From assembly GCA_018296165.2 (NCBI GenBank), contig JACKQL020000039.1, positions 62,001-126,000 of the forward strand: DNA of 64,000 bases, read 5' to 3'. Every line of letters starts with the position of its first letter. The first letter of the stretch is position 1. The translations under genes were made by a program, and so were the position numbers. The notes beneath the pieces are model-generated. The model worked only from the letters and a program-made list of their open reading frames with translations. It ran no database searches and was not told the DNA's origin. The stretch is from Termitomyces sp. T153 (taxonomy: Eukaryota; Basidiomycota; Agaricomycetes; Agaricales; Lyophyllaceae). Below are positions 1 through 9,016 of this stretch, piece by piece.

Positions 1-1445
1 CGACGACACATTCCTCCCCCGCCCATGAGCAGTTCCACCGAGACCCGTGCTGCTCGACTCCGCCGTCGTAAAAACGGGTGGGTAGTCTGTTCCACCCATC
101 AAGATAGAATCTGTCTTGTTTGTAGGTAACATCATGTCACAAGCGGCTTTCACTCTTCGCATCTTCTTCTCTCCCATCTCCACGTCCGATTTGGCATTGT
201 TGTACATATAAAGGCCCGTGAAAGTCAGAATAATTCCGAAACCTTGAACAAGGTGCACTCGCTGGTTAAACCAGATGATGGCGATACAGATGACAACTAC
301 CCGTTTGATGAGTGAGGCAATGGAATAAGTGACGGGAGATGTAGAAGACAGTATGACAAAAGCAATGATGTTCTGGGCAAAGTTGACAGTGCCGTTCATG
401 AAAATATAATACATGACAGAGTGCGGAGTTTCGTGGCCGCCTGTAGGATGGATGACATGAGACGGGTTGTTCGTGGAGGCGTAAAGAAGAGGTAGATCGT
501 GATAAAGCCAGAGAGGGATCATGAGGATGAAGGCCATACTGGCGGAATACAGTAGGAGGTTGAGTTTGTCCAATTTATGAGCCGATTGTGTTAGGCCCCC
601 TCCGTTCGTAGGCATGATCTTCTTGAAGAAGATATTTGAACTGACGAAAACAAGGGCGGATCCAAATGCGCAGAGCAATCCCATTGCGTTCGAAGCCGAC
701 ATGTCGAATGAACAAGCCAACATCACACCAACCATCAAAGGCAGTAGGGAGGCATAGGTCCTGGTGGAATAGCTGACACCAAAAAGGAGGGCGTATGCTG
801 CGACAGTGAATAGAGGTGAGAGAGCCTATACACTTGGTCAATGTATAGCAAAAAGCTTGGCTAGTATCTTACCTTAATTGTGTGTACAGTGCTGACCGGG
901 ATCCGCGAAATGGCTATACTAGAAAACATATGGCCGCCAACCTGAAACATACCCATCGGGAGAGTGTTCTGGATGATGGTCCGGCTCGGTGCTCGAAGTT
1001 TGGAAAAACGTATTAGGGGTGACATGAAAAGAAGGCAATAGACGGCAACGAAGCCGAACTGGACGAATGTAAGGGTGATGGGATAGCGGAATTGGGTAAG
1101 GATGGCCTTTCCGGTGTTAGAAGCCAGTGCAGATGTCGAATACCAGAGAGCACATAGGAGTATGAAGACGACTGGGGACGAAGCTTGGGATGTAGTAGTT
1201 AAGGAAGGCTTTGGCAAAGTTGGATGAGACCGGCTCATCTGTGAGTGCCAAAGGCGACCTATGAGGGCTTTCAAAGAAGCAAAATAGATGGCAGAGGCTG
1301 AAGCAATGGCTTTAGGGGAATATTTGTCGTCCTTTTCATGGAGTGTAGGAACCAGGTGTGTGTCTACGCCCCATCCTGAATGAGCGGTGTTTGGTTGGTA
1401 AACCTGGCGAGCTTCAAACGTCTGAGGAGAGTACTTGTGGGGCAT
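1..1445 (-). CDS. SLY41-like triose-phosphate/nucleotide-sugar transporter (partial, C-terminus beyond window)
   Basis: Multi-pass membrane protein of the TPT/EamA drug-metabolite transporter superfamily. Members exchange sugar phosphates or nucleotide sugars across ER, Golgi or plastid membranes. The ATG at 1445 opens a hydrophilic head of about 90 residues (MPHKYSPQTF...). About ten hydrophobic segments follow, starting near FILLCALWYSTSALASNTGK, a typical first helix of this family. Exon 1 is 1445-873, the intron is 872-826 (47 nt, GT-AG), and exon 2 stays open from 825 to base 1, giving at least 466 residues. Other visible family features are QVGGHMFSSIAISRIPVS, VFVSSNIFFKK and the late VTYSIASLIKRVVVI helix pair. 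After the last helix the tail is hydrophilic and Gly/Ser-rich. The order of hydrophobic segments and the length resemble yeast Sly41 (ER, suppressor of ypt1). Substrate cannot be read from sequence. Confidence 0.85.
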
Positions 1446-1954
1446 AATGAGAGCTCCGATAGAGTACTTGTAAGGATACGATCAACGTAGGAACATCCGA
1501 GGCAGAAGGAAATACGTGTGTGACAGCCGATATGTGACCATCATTTTCAATGGCAGCAAACGAAGTTTTGATCTCGGTGCCATGTCATAGCCGCGAGATT
1601 TGAGTACATTTTTTCGAAAAGACACAGTATAATCAAACTCATTTCTCTTCCTCTATTATGTACTTCTCGCTTCTTTTAGGCACATATTGAATACCAAACA
1701 CTTTAAATTTAATTGAACATTTGCAGACTGAAAGCATGCAAACTTAAGTCTCTGTCAAACTGTCAGCTGGCTTAAGCCCCAGCTCACCCTTTTAAGCCAG
1801 CTGGTCCTCTTCAATGCCACTCAATTCCTTTGATAGTCATATAATTATGTAGTGGTGGTGCATGTTTGAGACACCCAATTTTCAACCACTCACTTAACTT
1901 TTACCAATGACTGAACCCATGTGGAAAGTGTACCAAAAAACATGAGTCTCTTTG
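1446..1954. other. Intergenic, no gene seen
   Basis: This is the presumed promoter side of the transporter gene at 1445. Around 1760-1805 there is a short inverted motif (CAGCTGGCTTAAG ... CTTTTAAGCCAGCTG), about 45 bp end to end, which may be a small foldback. No open frame with recognisable content was found, and nothing else stands out. Confidence 0.5.
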
Positions 1955-2361
1955 GAAGGGCCCATGCTTGGAGGTACTGTATTTTACCACCCCTACCCAA
2001 TTTGATGCAAACAAAATCGTTCAAATCTTTTCTGACACCAACTGGAGAAACAGCCCCAATGACTGATGTTCTATTTCCAGCTACGTCACTATGACATGCG
2101 GAGAGCCAGTAACTTGGAACTCCAAGAAACAACCCACCGTTGCCCTTTCCAGTATGGAAGCAGAATATATGGCCCTTTGTCATGCCATGTGTGAAATTAT
2201 CTGGATACGCTCGCTCATTACTGAACTTGGACATTAAGACGACATGCCAATGGATCTCATCACTGACAATCAATCTGCCATTTTATTTGCGAGCAATGCT
2301 GTCTTTCACACACGCAGCAAACACATTGATATCCGACATCACGTTGTACGCAAACACTTCG
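1955..2361 (+). pseudogene. Ty1/Copia RNase H fragment, plus strand (degenerate)
   Basis: Translation of the plus strand gives a recognisable end of a Copia polyprotein. A remnant of the FSDTNW...N segment is followed by TWNSKKQPTVALSSMEAEYM, the RNase H signature with the conserved SSMEAEY. Next come an ITDNQSAILFA block with the catalytic Asp and a KHIDIRHHVVR block. At least two in-frame stops interrupt it (near 2020-2080 and at 2235-2237), and no long ORF remains. The fragment stops exactly where the LTR at 2362 begins, so the coding sequence looks cut by that element. It is a dead retrotransposon remnant, not a host gene. Confidence 0.85.
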
Positions 2362-2714
2362 TGTTAGAACCTTATGATGCTATCACACTGAATGATATGT
2401 AATTATATATCCTCAGTCGAATACACTTGACTGATAATTTATCATACCTGAATGATATGTAAGTATATATCTACGGTATGATGTCAGAGTCCATCGTGTG
2501 TGATATGTGATAAAGTAACTCACCCTCAGTCATATACAAGTGACTGAGGGTATTGTATGTGAAGTACTCGTATATATGAATGTCTGTAGACAATGGGAGA
2601 CAATGGTGTCATTGTAATGTAGTAGAGGGTCAGGGAGATGTTCTTGTGCCACAAGGTCAGGCACGATATGAGGTTGACCGTGCATTGATCCTGTATTGAC
2701 CGGAGTCCCAACAC
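2362..2714 (-). repeat. Copia-type LTR (3' LTR of the minus-strand element)
   Basis: On the minus strand the segment starts TGTTGGGACTCC at 2714 and ends GGTTCTAACA at 2362, so it has TGTT...AACA termini as in Copia LTRs. Immediately upstream of its 5' edge on the minus strand lies a purine run (GGTGAGGGGGAG, 2715-2726), a good polypurine tract, followed by the minus-strand RNase H fragment. Length is 353 bp. Inside are a perfect stem-loop (2523-2550, ACCCTCAGTCA / TGACTGAGGGT) and a duplicated motif (CTGAATGATATGTAA at 2388 and 2449). The presumed 5-bp target CTTCG (2357-2361) cannot be matched on the other side because the element is truncated. Confidence 0.8.
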
Positions 2715-2754
2715 TCCCCCTCACCATAAAACTCATTCTCTCCTCACATGGAAT

Positions 2755-3349
2755 CGTGTTATGAGAGCACTAACAGTGTACATAGGTGGTTAAATTGGAT
2801 TGATGGAAGGGCTTTGGCAAATAGGTCAGCTACGTTGTATTTTGTGTTGATGTACCATATGCATATTTCGTTTGATTGGGTTCGTTCCCTGAGGAAATGG
2901 TACTTGATATCGACGTGCTTGACATGCAAGTGTAGGGTGGGATCTTCAGAGAGCTTGATGGTGGCGTTATTGTCACAGAGGATAGTGGTGGGTTCACTGG
3001 TGACATCATATCCAATTCCTTTCAATAAGGCTCGTAGCCATACACATTCTCAAGCACTTTCAAAGGCAACCATATACTCGGCTTACCATGAGGATGCAGC
3101 AATGGTTTTCTGTTTTCTAGCTGCCCAGGATATTGCTCCAGTCCCAAGGCTCCATGCATACCTGCCTATGCTTCACTGCATATCAATGCAGTTGGCCCAG
3201 TCTGAGTTGGTGAAGCCAGTGAGATTGACTGGGTTATTGCTGTTACCTCCCAGTGTTAGTTTTAAGTTCCAAGTCCCTTTCAGATATTGGACTAGTCTTA
3301 TTGCTGTGTTCCAATGTACAGTGGTGTAAGAGTCCATGTATTGTGTAAG
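2755..3349 (-). pseudogene. Ty1/Copia reverse transcriptase-RNase H fragment, minus strand
   Basis: Reading the minus strand from 3349 to 2755 gives Copia RT C-terminal and RNase H sequence. RLVQYLKGTWNLKLTLG is followed by GFTNSDWANC (the DADWA box), then, after frame breaks, ILCDNNATIKLSEDP, HVKHVDIKYHFLRE and ADLFAKALP, which is the classic end of Copia RNase H. Stops and frameshifts break it into short ORFs (3526-3173 and 3025-2759), and the upstream integrase, protease and gag parts are missing. It ends at 3350 against the edge of a different repeat (element A). With the LTR at 2362-2714 it forms the 3' half of one element lying opposite to the plus-strand Copia remnant. Confidence 0.85.
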
Positions 3350-4837
3350 TGTCAGGTTCTGCTGACCACAGGGGCTCAGCTTGTCATGACCCACTCTCTG
3401 GACCCACAAACATTGTCCCCAGCCACCCCCACTCCCCCAGATTTCCCCCAGATGCCCCCTTGACCTCCCCTGACCTTTTTTCACCCACTGAACCCACTCT
3501 GGGTAACTCCTATGCTTCTTTGGCAAACCCTGATGGCCCCCTGGCTAATGCCTTCCCCACAGCCTTCAATGCTTCCCCTGCCTCCCCTGAGCCCCTGGGA
3601 CCCTCCTCCACTGTGTCTGATGCCAGCATACATCACCAGTTCAACACCCTAGCTTACCTGACCAGCTCTGGAGCATTACAATGACCCCAGGACAGCCTGC
3701 ATTCTCAACTGATCCCATCAGTATATCACTTGCAGCCCACCCCCTGATCACAACCAACACCCGTTGACTCTGTGCAGCTCCAACAAGCCCCACTGCCAGA
3801 CCTGCTGCCCCCAGGAGCTCTCAAGCAGTCAGTATATAAGTTGTAGAGTAGCATCCCATACTCTAGTCTTGATATTGCCTTACCTGATGTGTTTCTGATT
3901 GTTTGTCTCTTGTGTTTTGTGTTTTGTGTTATGTTTTCCCTTCTCTCAGTCTCTCAGTTCTATCTTGTCTCTATCTCCATTATCATCTTGTTATTGTTTT
4001 GTATCTCTGCTTGAATCTATTTTTGTTCCCATCTCAATCTCACCTTTATCTCATCTCACCTATCTCTGTTTCCCTTATTGTTCCTAATTCCCTTTTCTGA
4101 TGTCACTACAAACTCTGCATACATGCTATGACCCTTCAAACATTCTTATTGTTATGATCCAGATTGGGACTCTGCAACATGGCACCATAAGTGTGCCTGA
4201 CCTTTCATATTAAATCATTATGTTACAAAAAGGGATAGATTACTTATATATATATATAGACAGTACATACCAGAACCCTCAGTCATTCTACCAACAGACT
4301 GAGGGTGAGTTACATATATGCACTGATTCTGAACATTCACTTACTGTACCATAGATCAGACTAATTTGGTCTGTGTTGTTTTAGGTACAGAAAAAGAGTT
4401 GTTCTACCAACAGACTAAGGATCAGACTAATTTGGTCTGTGTTGTTTTAGGTACTTACGGTTCAAATTCCAACACTTATGACAACTCTGGACCTTGCCCT
4501 ACACTTGGCCCTAGGACCCATCACTCTTGATTGATTCCCCATCAAACTCCAGCTCCACTCCCATCACTTGCAAAGCCTCTGCTTACCCCGCAGCCCATAC
4601 ACTCACTTACAGACTTGTACCTGATGCCTGCCCAAGCCCAATGTTTAATACACTCAGTCTTAGACTTTGCCAGACCACTCCAGACTTGTTCGACCACTCC
4701 CCTTAGCTTCCCCTCACAAGTCTCTGAAGTCTGCACCAACCCTGGAGTGCTAGGTTTTAAGCACAGCAGGACATCATGTCCACCTAGTAAGGACTTGCCC
4801 AGTTAAGCTGAGCCCCCATGGTCAGCAGAACCTGACA
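3350..4837 (-). repeat. TG...CA element A with about 33-bp terminal inverted repeats (LTR-like), interrupted by a solo LTR
   Basis: The element is bounded by TGTCAGGTTCTGCTGACC at 3350 and its near-perfect inverse ending at 4837 (GGTCAGCAGAACCTGACA). About 33 terminal bases are inverted with few mismatches. Read on the minus strand it aligns by eye with the partial copies at 4838-5662 and 37356-38411. Removing the 325-bp solo LTR at 4150-4474 and one 5-bp target copy leaves about 1.16 kb, which agrees with the other copies. The short ORFs inside (for example 3349-3684 and 3899-4100) look non-coding (low-complexity Pro/Ser or Leu/Ser). It could be an unusually long LTR of a Gypsy-type element or a non-autonomous TIR transposon. 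No transposase or polyprotein is visible. Confidence 0.7.
4150..4474 (-). repeat. Solo Copia-type LTR inserted in element A, with 5-bp target duplication
   Basis: On the minus strand it begins TGTTGGAATTTGAACC (4474) and ends GGATCATAACA (4150). It is flanked by direct copies of CTTAT (4145-4149 and 4475-4479), the 5-bp target duplication expected from Copia integrase. No internal coding sequence remains, so it is a solo LTR produced by LTR-LTR recombination. It carries a duplicated internal block (GATCAGACTAATTTGG at 4353 and 4421) and a (TA)n stretch near 4240. It also has a stem-loop ACCCTCAGTC...GACTGAGGGT (about 4276-4307) that matches the stem in the otherwise different LTR at 2362-2714. 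Confidence 0.85.
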
Positions 4838-5662
4838 CAGCTTAACTGGGCAAGTCCTTACTAGGCAGATGCGATGTCCTGCATTTATAACCTAGCATCT
4901 TGGTTGAGGTCCAGACTTCAGGTACTTGCAAGGATAAGCTAAAGGGGATGGTCCAAGCAAGTCTGGGGTGGCCTGGAGAAGTCTAAGACAAGGTACAAAG
5001 AAGGGTCAAGCTGGAGGGAAGACTCAGGTACAAGTCTGGAGGCAAATATACAGATTGTGGGGCAAGCAGAGGCTATACAAGTGATGAGAGTGGGGTCAGA
5101 AATTGATGGGGGATCAGTTGATGTTGATGGATTCTGGGGCTGAGCATAGAGCAAGGTCCAGAGTTAGTTATGAATGTTTGGGAGTTGTAATCATGTGATC
5201 TAAGGCTGAAAGGAACTTAGGCAATGACAAAGGAAATAGAGACAGGCAAGACAAGACAGAGTTGAGACAAGACAGAGATGAGAAAGAGATAGATTGACAA
5301 GACATGAGACTAGAGACAGAAATAGAGAGGAGACCAGGAGACATAACAAACACAGAACATAACAAGAGAACAATAGTAACCACAGGTAACCAAGTAAAAG
5401 AATATCAAGACTAGTGTAATGTATGCTACTCTACAACTCATATACTAGCTACTGGAACTCCTCTGGGGATAGCAGGTCTGGTGGTGGGGCTTGTCAGGGC
5501 CACACAGAGTTGACAGGTGTCAGTTATGATCAGTTGGCAGGCTGTGGTGATATAGTGATGGGATTTGATGGGAATGCAGGCTGCCCCAGAGTCATTGTGA
5601 TGTTCCAGACTTGGTCAAGTAAGCTGTGGTGACAAGTCAGTGACATATGCTGGGATCAGGAA
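4838..5662 (+). repeat. Element B: truncated second copy of the TG...CA element, head-to-head with A
   Basis: From 4838 the plus strand repeats what element A reads on the minus strand (CAGCTTAACTGGGCAAGTCC and onward), but it lacks the first 25 or so bases of the terminus. Homology to A and to the copy at 37356 can be followed by eye to about 5660, through the motifs CAGACTTCAGGTACTTGCAAGG, GGCAAGCAGAGGC, AAGGTCCAGAGTTA, GGTAACCAAGTAAA and ATCAAGACTA. The far terminus is missing. The short ORFs here are not coding-like. Confidence 0.7.
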
Positions 5663-7335
5663 CTGTTTAGCAGTGAAAAGGTTGAGGATGTGGCTGACAT
5701 AAGCTTGAAATTCAGAGTCTGAGAAGGCAAAACATACTAGGGCCTTTCTGTATATGTTCACTGCAACAAGTTACTAACTACTGTTTTGAACCTTTCAAGC
5801 TAGAGGGCTGCAGCCAAAGACTAGTTCACCAGCTCTGAGATGCCCTGGATTCTTCAGAAGAGCTCCCAGATGTCTGACTGAGCTTTGTATGGTGTCAAAA
5901 CAGGCTGCTTGTCCTCAGAGTAACTTGTCCTACTTAGAGGTAGAGAAATCAGATAGCACAGTGTTTGAAGCAATGATTTGTCTCTTGACTTCATTAACAT
6001 AACATTTTGCATGTACCTCCTGAGGAGCTTTTGGTTGCTTGACACAGTAGGGATATCCAATCTCTTGAGCAAGCTTTTCTTTGCTATACTTGGGCATCTT
6101 GTACTCATTGATCCACCTTCTTTTGGTCTTGGGCTTGTCATCCTCACCAGAATAGCTGGCAAAACTGTCTGAATACTTGTCTACATTGTAAGAGGACTCT
6201 GATCTTCACTTGAAAAGAGCTCATTGCACTGAGTTGACATAGTCATTAGTGATTCAGTCAATTGATTTTGGTGAAAGGGAATGATAAGTTTTGGTTGCTC
6301 AGAGAGAGATTCAACAGTTCTTGTGATTGTACATCTGTGAGTCCTAGTTTCCTTCTTCTATTATCCCAACTCAAGATCCTCTTTTACCAACACCTCCAAT
6401 ATTTCCTGCACAAACTTGGCTTGGTCCCTTATAAACTTGAGCCTCCTCATGGTCTTTCACTTGTTGCTGTTGCTCCTTGGCCTTTTTCTCAATGTTATTG
6501 AGGAGAATGAGGTAACTGTTGATTTTGTCTTGACAAGCTTCTGCTGGTGCATGGTATTCATTGACTGTGTCAACAATGGAGGTAATGGTAATAAATCCTG
6601 ATCTCCTGCCTTGTCAGAAAACTTAAATGTGTCCTTCAAGCTGTTGGATGATGACATGCTCAGACCCATCCTGGGCAAGGAGGAGACATAGGTTCAGGTG
6701 TAGTGTTGATTCTTCCAACATCTCCGAGCTCTGAATTGCAGTTCATTAATAAGAGATGTTGTCAGTGCTGTGGCAGAGTGTGAAGGCATAATGATGATTG
6801 GTCTTTTCTGATATATTTTTGAAAGGCCTTTGAAGACCACCTTTAGGCTGTTGCCTATATTAGATGGAGGCTAATCCAGGCTCTGACATGAAAGTGGCTC
6901 CACCCACTCACATGGTTTGACTGACAATTGTCAATGTAAAAAACTCCTGCAGGTGTTTGATGAAGAAAGAACACTTTGGATGAGTGCCATCTGCCTTTAT
7001 CCATAGATCACATCATAGTGGGAATTTCTCCAGTCTGCTGTCAAGATACTTTGAAACTATACAGTGAGGGTCTGTCTTGTGATTGATCTTCTTGATAATA
7101 ATTCTGTTTCCTTTGAAGAATGCATTGGCTTTGTGGGACAGGAGTTGCAAAGATCAAAGAAACAACTTGAGATGCTGCAATCTACTGCTAGAGAAATATC
7201 GACTGAGGAAATTCCCTCGAGACTCAGAAACACTTTACCTAGAGAGTGGTCGGCGAGATGGAAATTCCCGAAGGGGACTTGGTTCCACTCGCATCTTCTC
7301 TGGTTGAGTACACGTGATCGCCGCGACTCAGGTGA
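5663..7335. other. Decayed repetitive DNA, possible gag-like remnants
   Basis: No intact gene was found. Minus-strand ORFs at 5854-6162 and 6457-6678 are rich in Lys/Ser/Gln and might be gag-type remains of a retroelement (for example SLLKRLDIPTVSSNQKLLR). They carry no zinc knuckle or other signature, so this is only a guess. A plus-strand ORF at 7064-7351 runs into the tandem array and has no recognisable domain. Confidence 0.4.
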
Positions 7336-7423
7336 GGTTTTAACTCGATAAATCTTGGTAGGTTTTAACTCGATAAATCTTGGTTTTAACTCGATAAATC
7401 TTGGTTTTAACTCGATAAATCTT
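7336..7423. repeat. Tandem array, 4 x 21 bp, upstream of SFH5
   Basis: There are four identical 21-bp units with the core TTTTAACTCGATAAATC at 7336-7356, 7361-7381, 7382-7402 and 7403-7423. The first two are separated by 4 bp and the rest are abutting. The array ends about 150 bp before the SFH5 start codon, so it lies in the promoter or 5' UTR. The perfect identity indicates recent expansion. Confidence 0.95.
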
Positions 7424-7576
7424 GACGAATATATTTTTCCTATCAGATAGTGCTTTATACTAATTAGTTGCTGCTGTTTTTAATAATTTGCAAACTGATC
7501 AATCTTATCAGATGACAATTACACGTGGTTTGAACGCAGGTAGTATCTGCTGCTATAAACTCTGCTGCTATAGACC

Positions 7577-9016
7577 ATGACTGAAACAGCACCCACATAC
7601 AACAAATTGGAAACCACTTCTTCGCCAGAGGCTATTGCTGAGCCTGCTACTATAGCAACATCGACCATTGCGACCCCTTTAGACCCAAATTCGACCTCAA
7701 CTGCTCCCCCAAATTTAGCTTCGGATATTGAAACCCTTACGAAGCCCAGTACAGCAGCTGTTGCCTCTGAGGGAACCCTGGCTCTTGGACCGACTTCTAC
7801 TTATGCCCTCTTGACCAGCGGAGATTTGAAGAATGATGACAATTCCAAAATAATGGAGATAGATATGAAAGATACCAAAGTTATAGAGCCACAGAATACG
7901 CTGACCAGACAATTTACTGAGCGGGAATGGGCAGCTTTGAAAGAATTCAGGGTGGGTTTGATGTAGTAGGCTCTTGTTGATAATTACTCACAATTTTCTA
8001 GGCAAGGCTTCCTGAGATCTTTGCGGAAGGATTTCCAGACGATCCGAACGCTAGCGAGAAAGTCATTACATTTTGGGGTGTCAATATTGACCCTAAAGCC
8101 CCAGCGGCAGATGCTCGTGTCAGTGTAGTGCTCATGAAGTTCCTACGAGCAAGGTTAGTAAATATCTCTTCAGTGTTTTATCGATTTATGATAACGTTTT
8201 TGCAGGAATCTTGACGTCCACGAAGCCCGTGACATGTTTATGTCCACTCTTCGATGGCGTACATCTATCGATATCGATGCAGTTCTCAGAGAAGAATTTC
8301 CCGAAGATGTGTTTGGCAATGTGGGACACATCTTTGGGTACGATCGCGGGGGCAGGCCAGTCGTGTAAGTCCCCGAGGCCATTCCTGGCTTTGATACCAA
8401 TCGGGTTGTAGGTACAACATTTACGGAGGTGACAACCTTGCAGAGGTTTTCAGCGACACAAATAGGTTCATCCGGTACGTGAAGTTGTTTATATGAACAT
8501 AATTCATTAAAAATGAATTGCATAGATGGCGAGTTGCCCTCCAAGAAAAGACCATAGCTTTGTTGGACTTCACTGAGACTGATCAGACTGTTCAAATTCA
8601 TGGTACCACCACACTATTAGTGCTCCTTGTATCTCGCCGTCTCTGAACCATTCATTTTTTGTATTAGATTATCTCGGCGTGAGCTTGACGAGCCGGGACG
8701 CAAAATCGAAAGCGGCTGCTAGCGAGGCGACCAACATCTTTCAAAGTCATTATCCAGAATTGCTGGTATGTTTTATCAACCTTTTCACTCACATCCAAGG
8801 TCAAATCATGCTCCATAGCACAAAAAGTTCTTCGTCAACGTCCCGACCCTCATGAACTGGATTTTCTGGCTCTTCAAGCCTGTTTTGCCCTCAGCGACAT
8901 TAGCGAAAATGTCAGTCGTAGGTACCGGACACCATGCGCTTGGGAAGGCGCTGTTGCCAATCATTGACACCAAGGAATTGCCTAAACGCTACGGTGGTGA
9001 AGCTGAGGGATGGTAG
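7577..9016 (+). CDS. SFH5: Phosphatidylinositol transfer protein SFH5 (CRAL-TRIO domain)
   Basis: Non-classical Sec14-family lipid transfer protein; yeast Sfh5 moves phosphatidylinositol between membranes and also binds haem. Exon 1 (7577-7951) encodes about 125 residues, mostly a low-complexity Ser/Thr/Pro/Ala head, and ends in the conserved FTEREWAALKEFR. Later exons, joined by about six short GT-AG introns, give the CRAL-TRIO N part (LMKFLRARNLDVHEARDMF), the lipid-binding core (GYDRGGRPVVYNIYGG, ALLDFTETDQTVQIHDYLGV) and the end FFVNVPTLMNWIFWLFKPVL...LPKRYGGEAEGW, stop at 9014-9016. FVNVP and the LP-x-x-YGG end are standard for this family. Predicted length is about 370 residues, close to other fungal Sfh5. 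Exon limits were read by eye; the start is the first ATG of the open frame. Confidence 0.88.

Noticed and set aside
3899..4100. Two overlapping Leu/Ser-rich ORFs
   Set aside because: They lie inside repeat element A, are of low complexity and are not conserved in the aligned copies B and C.
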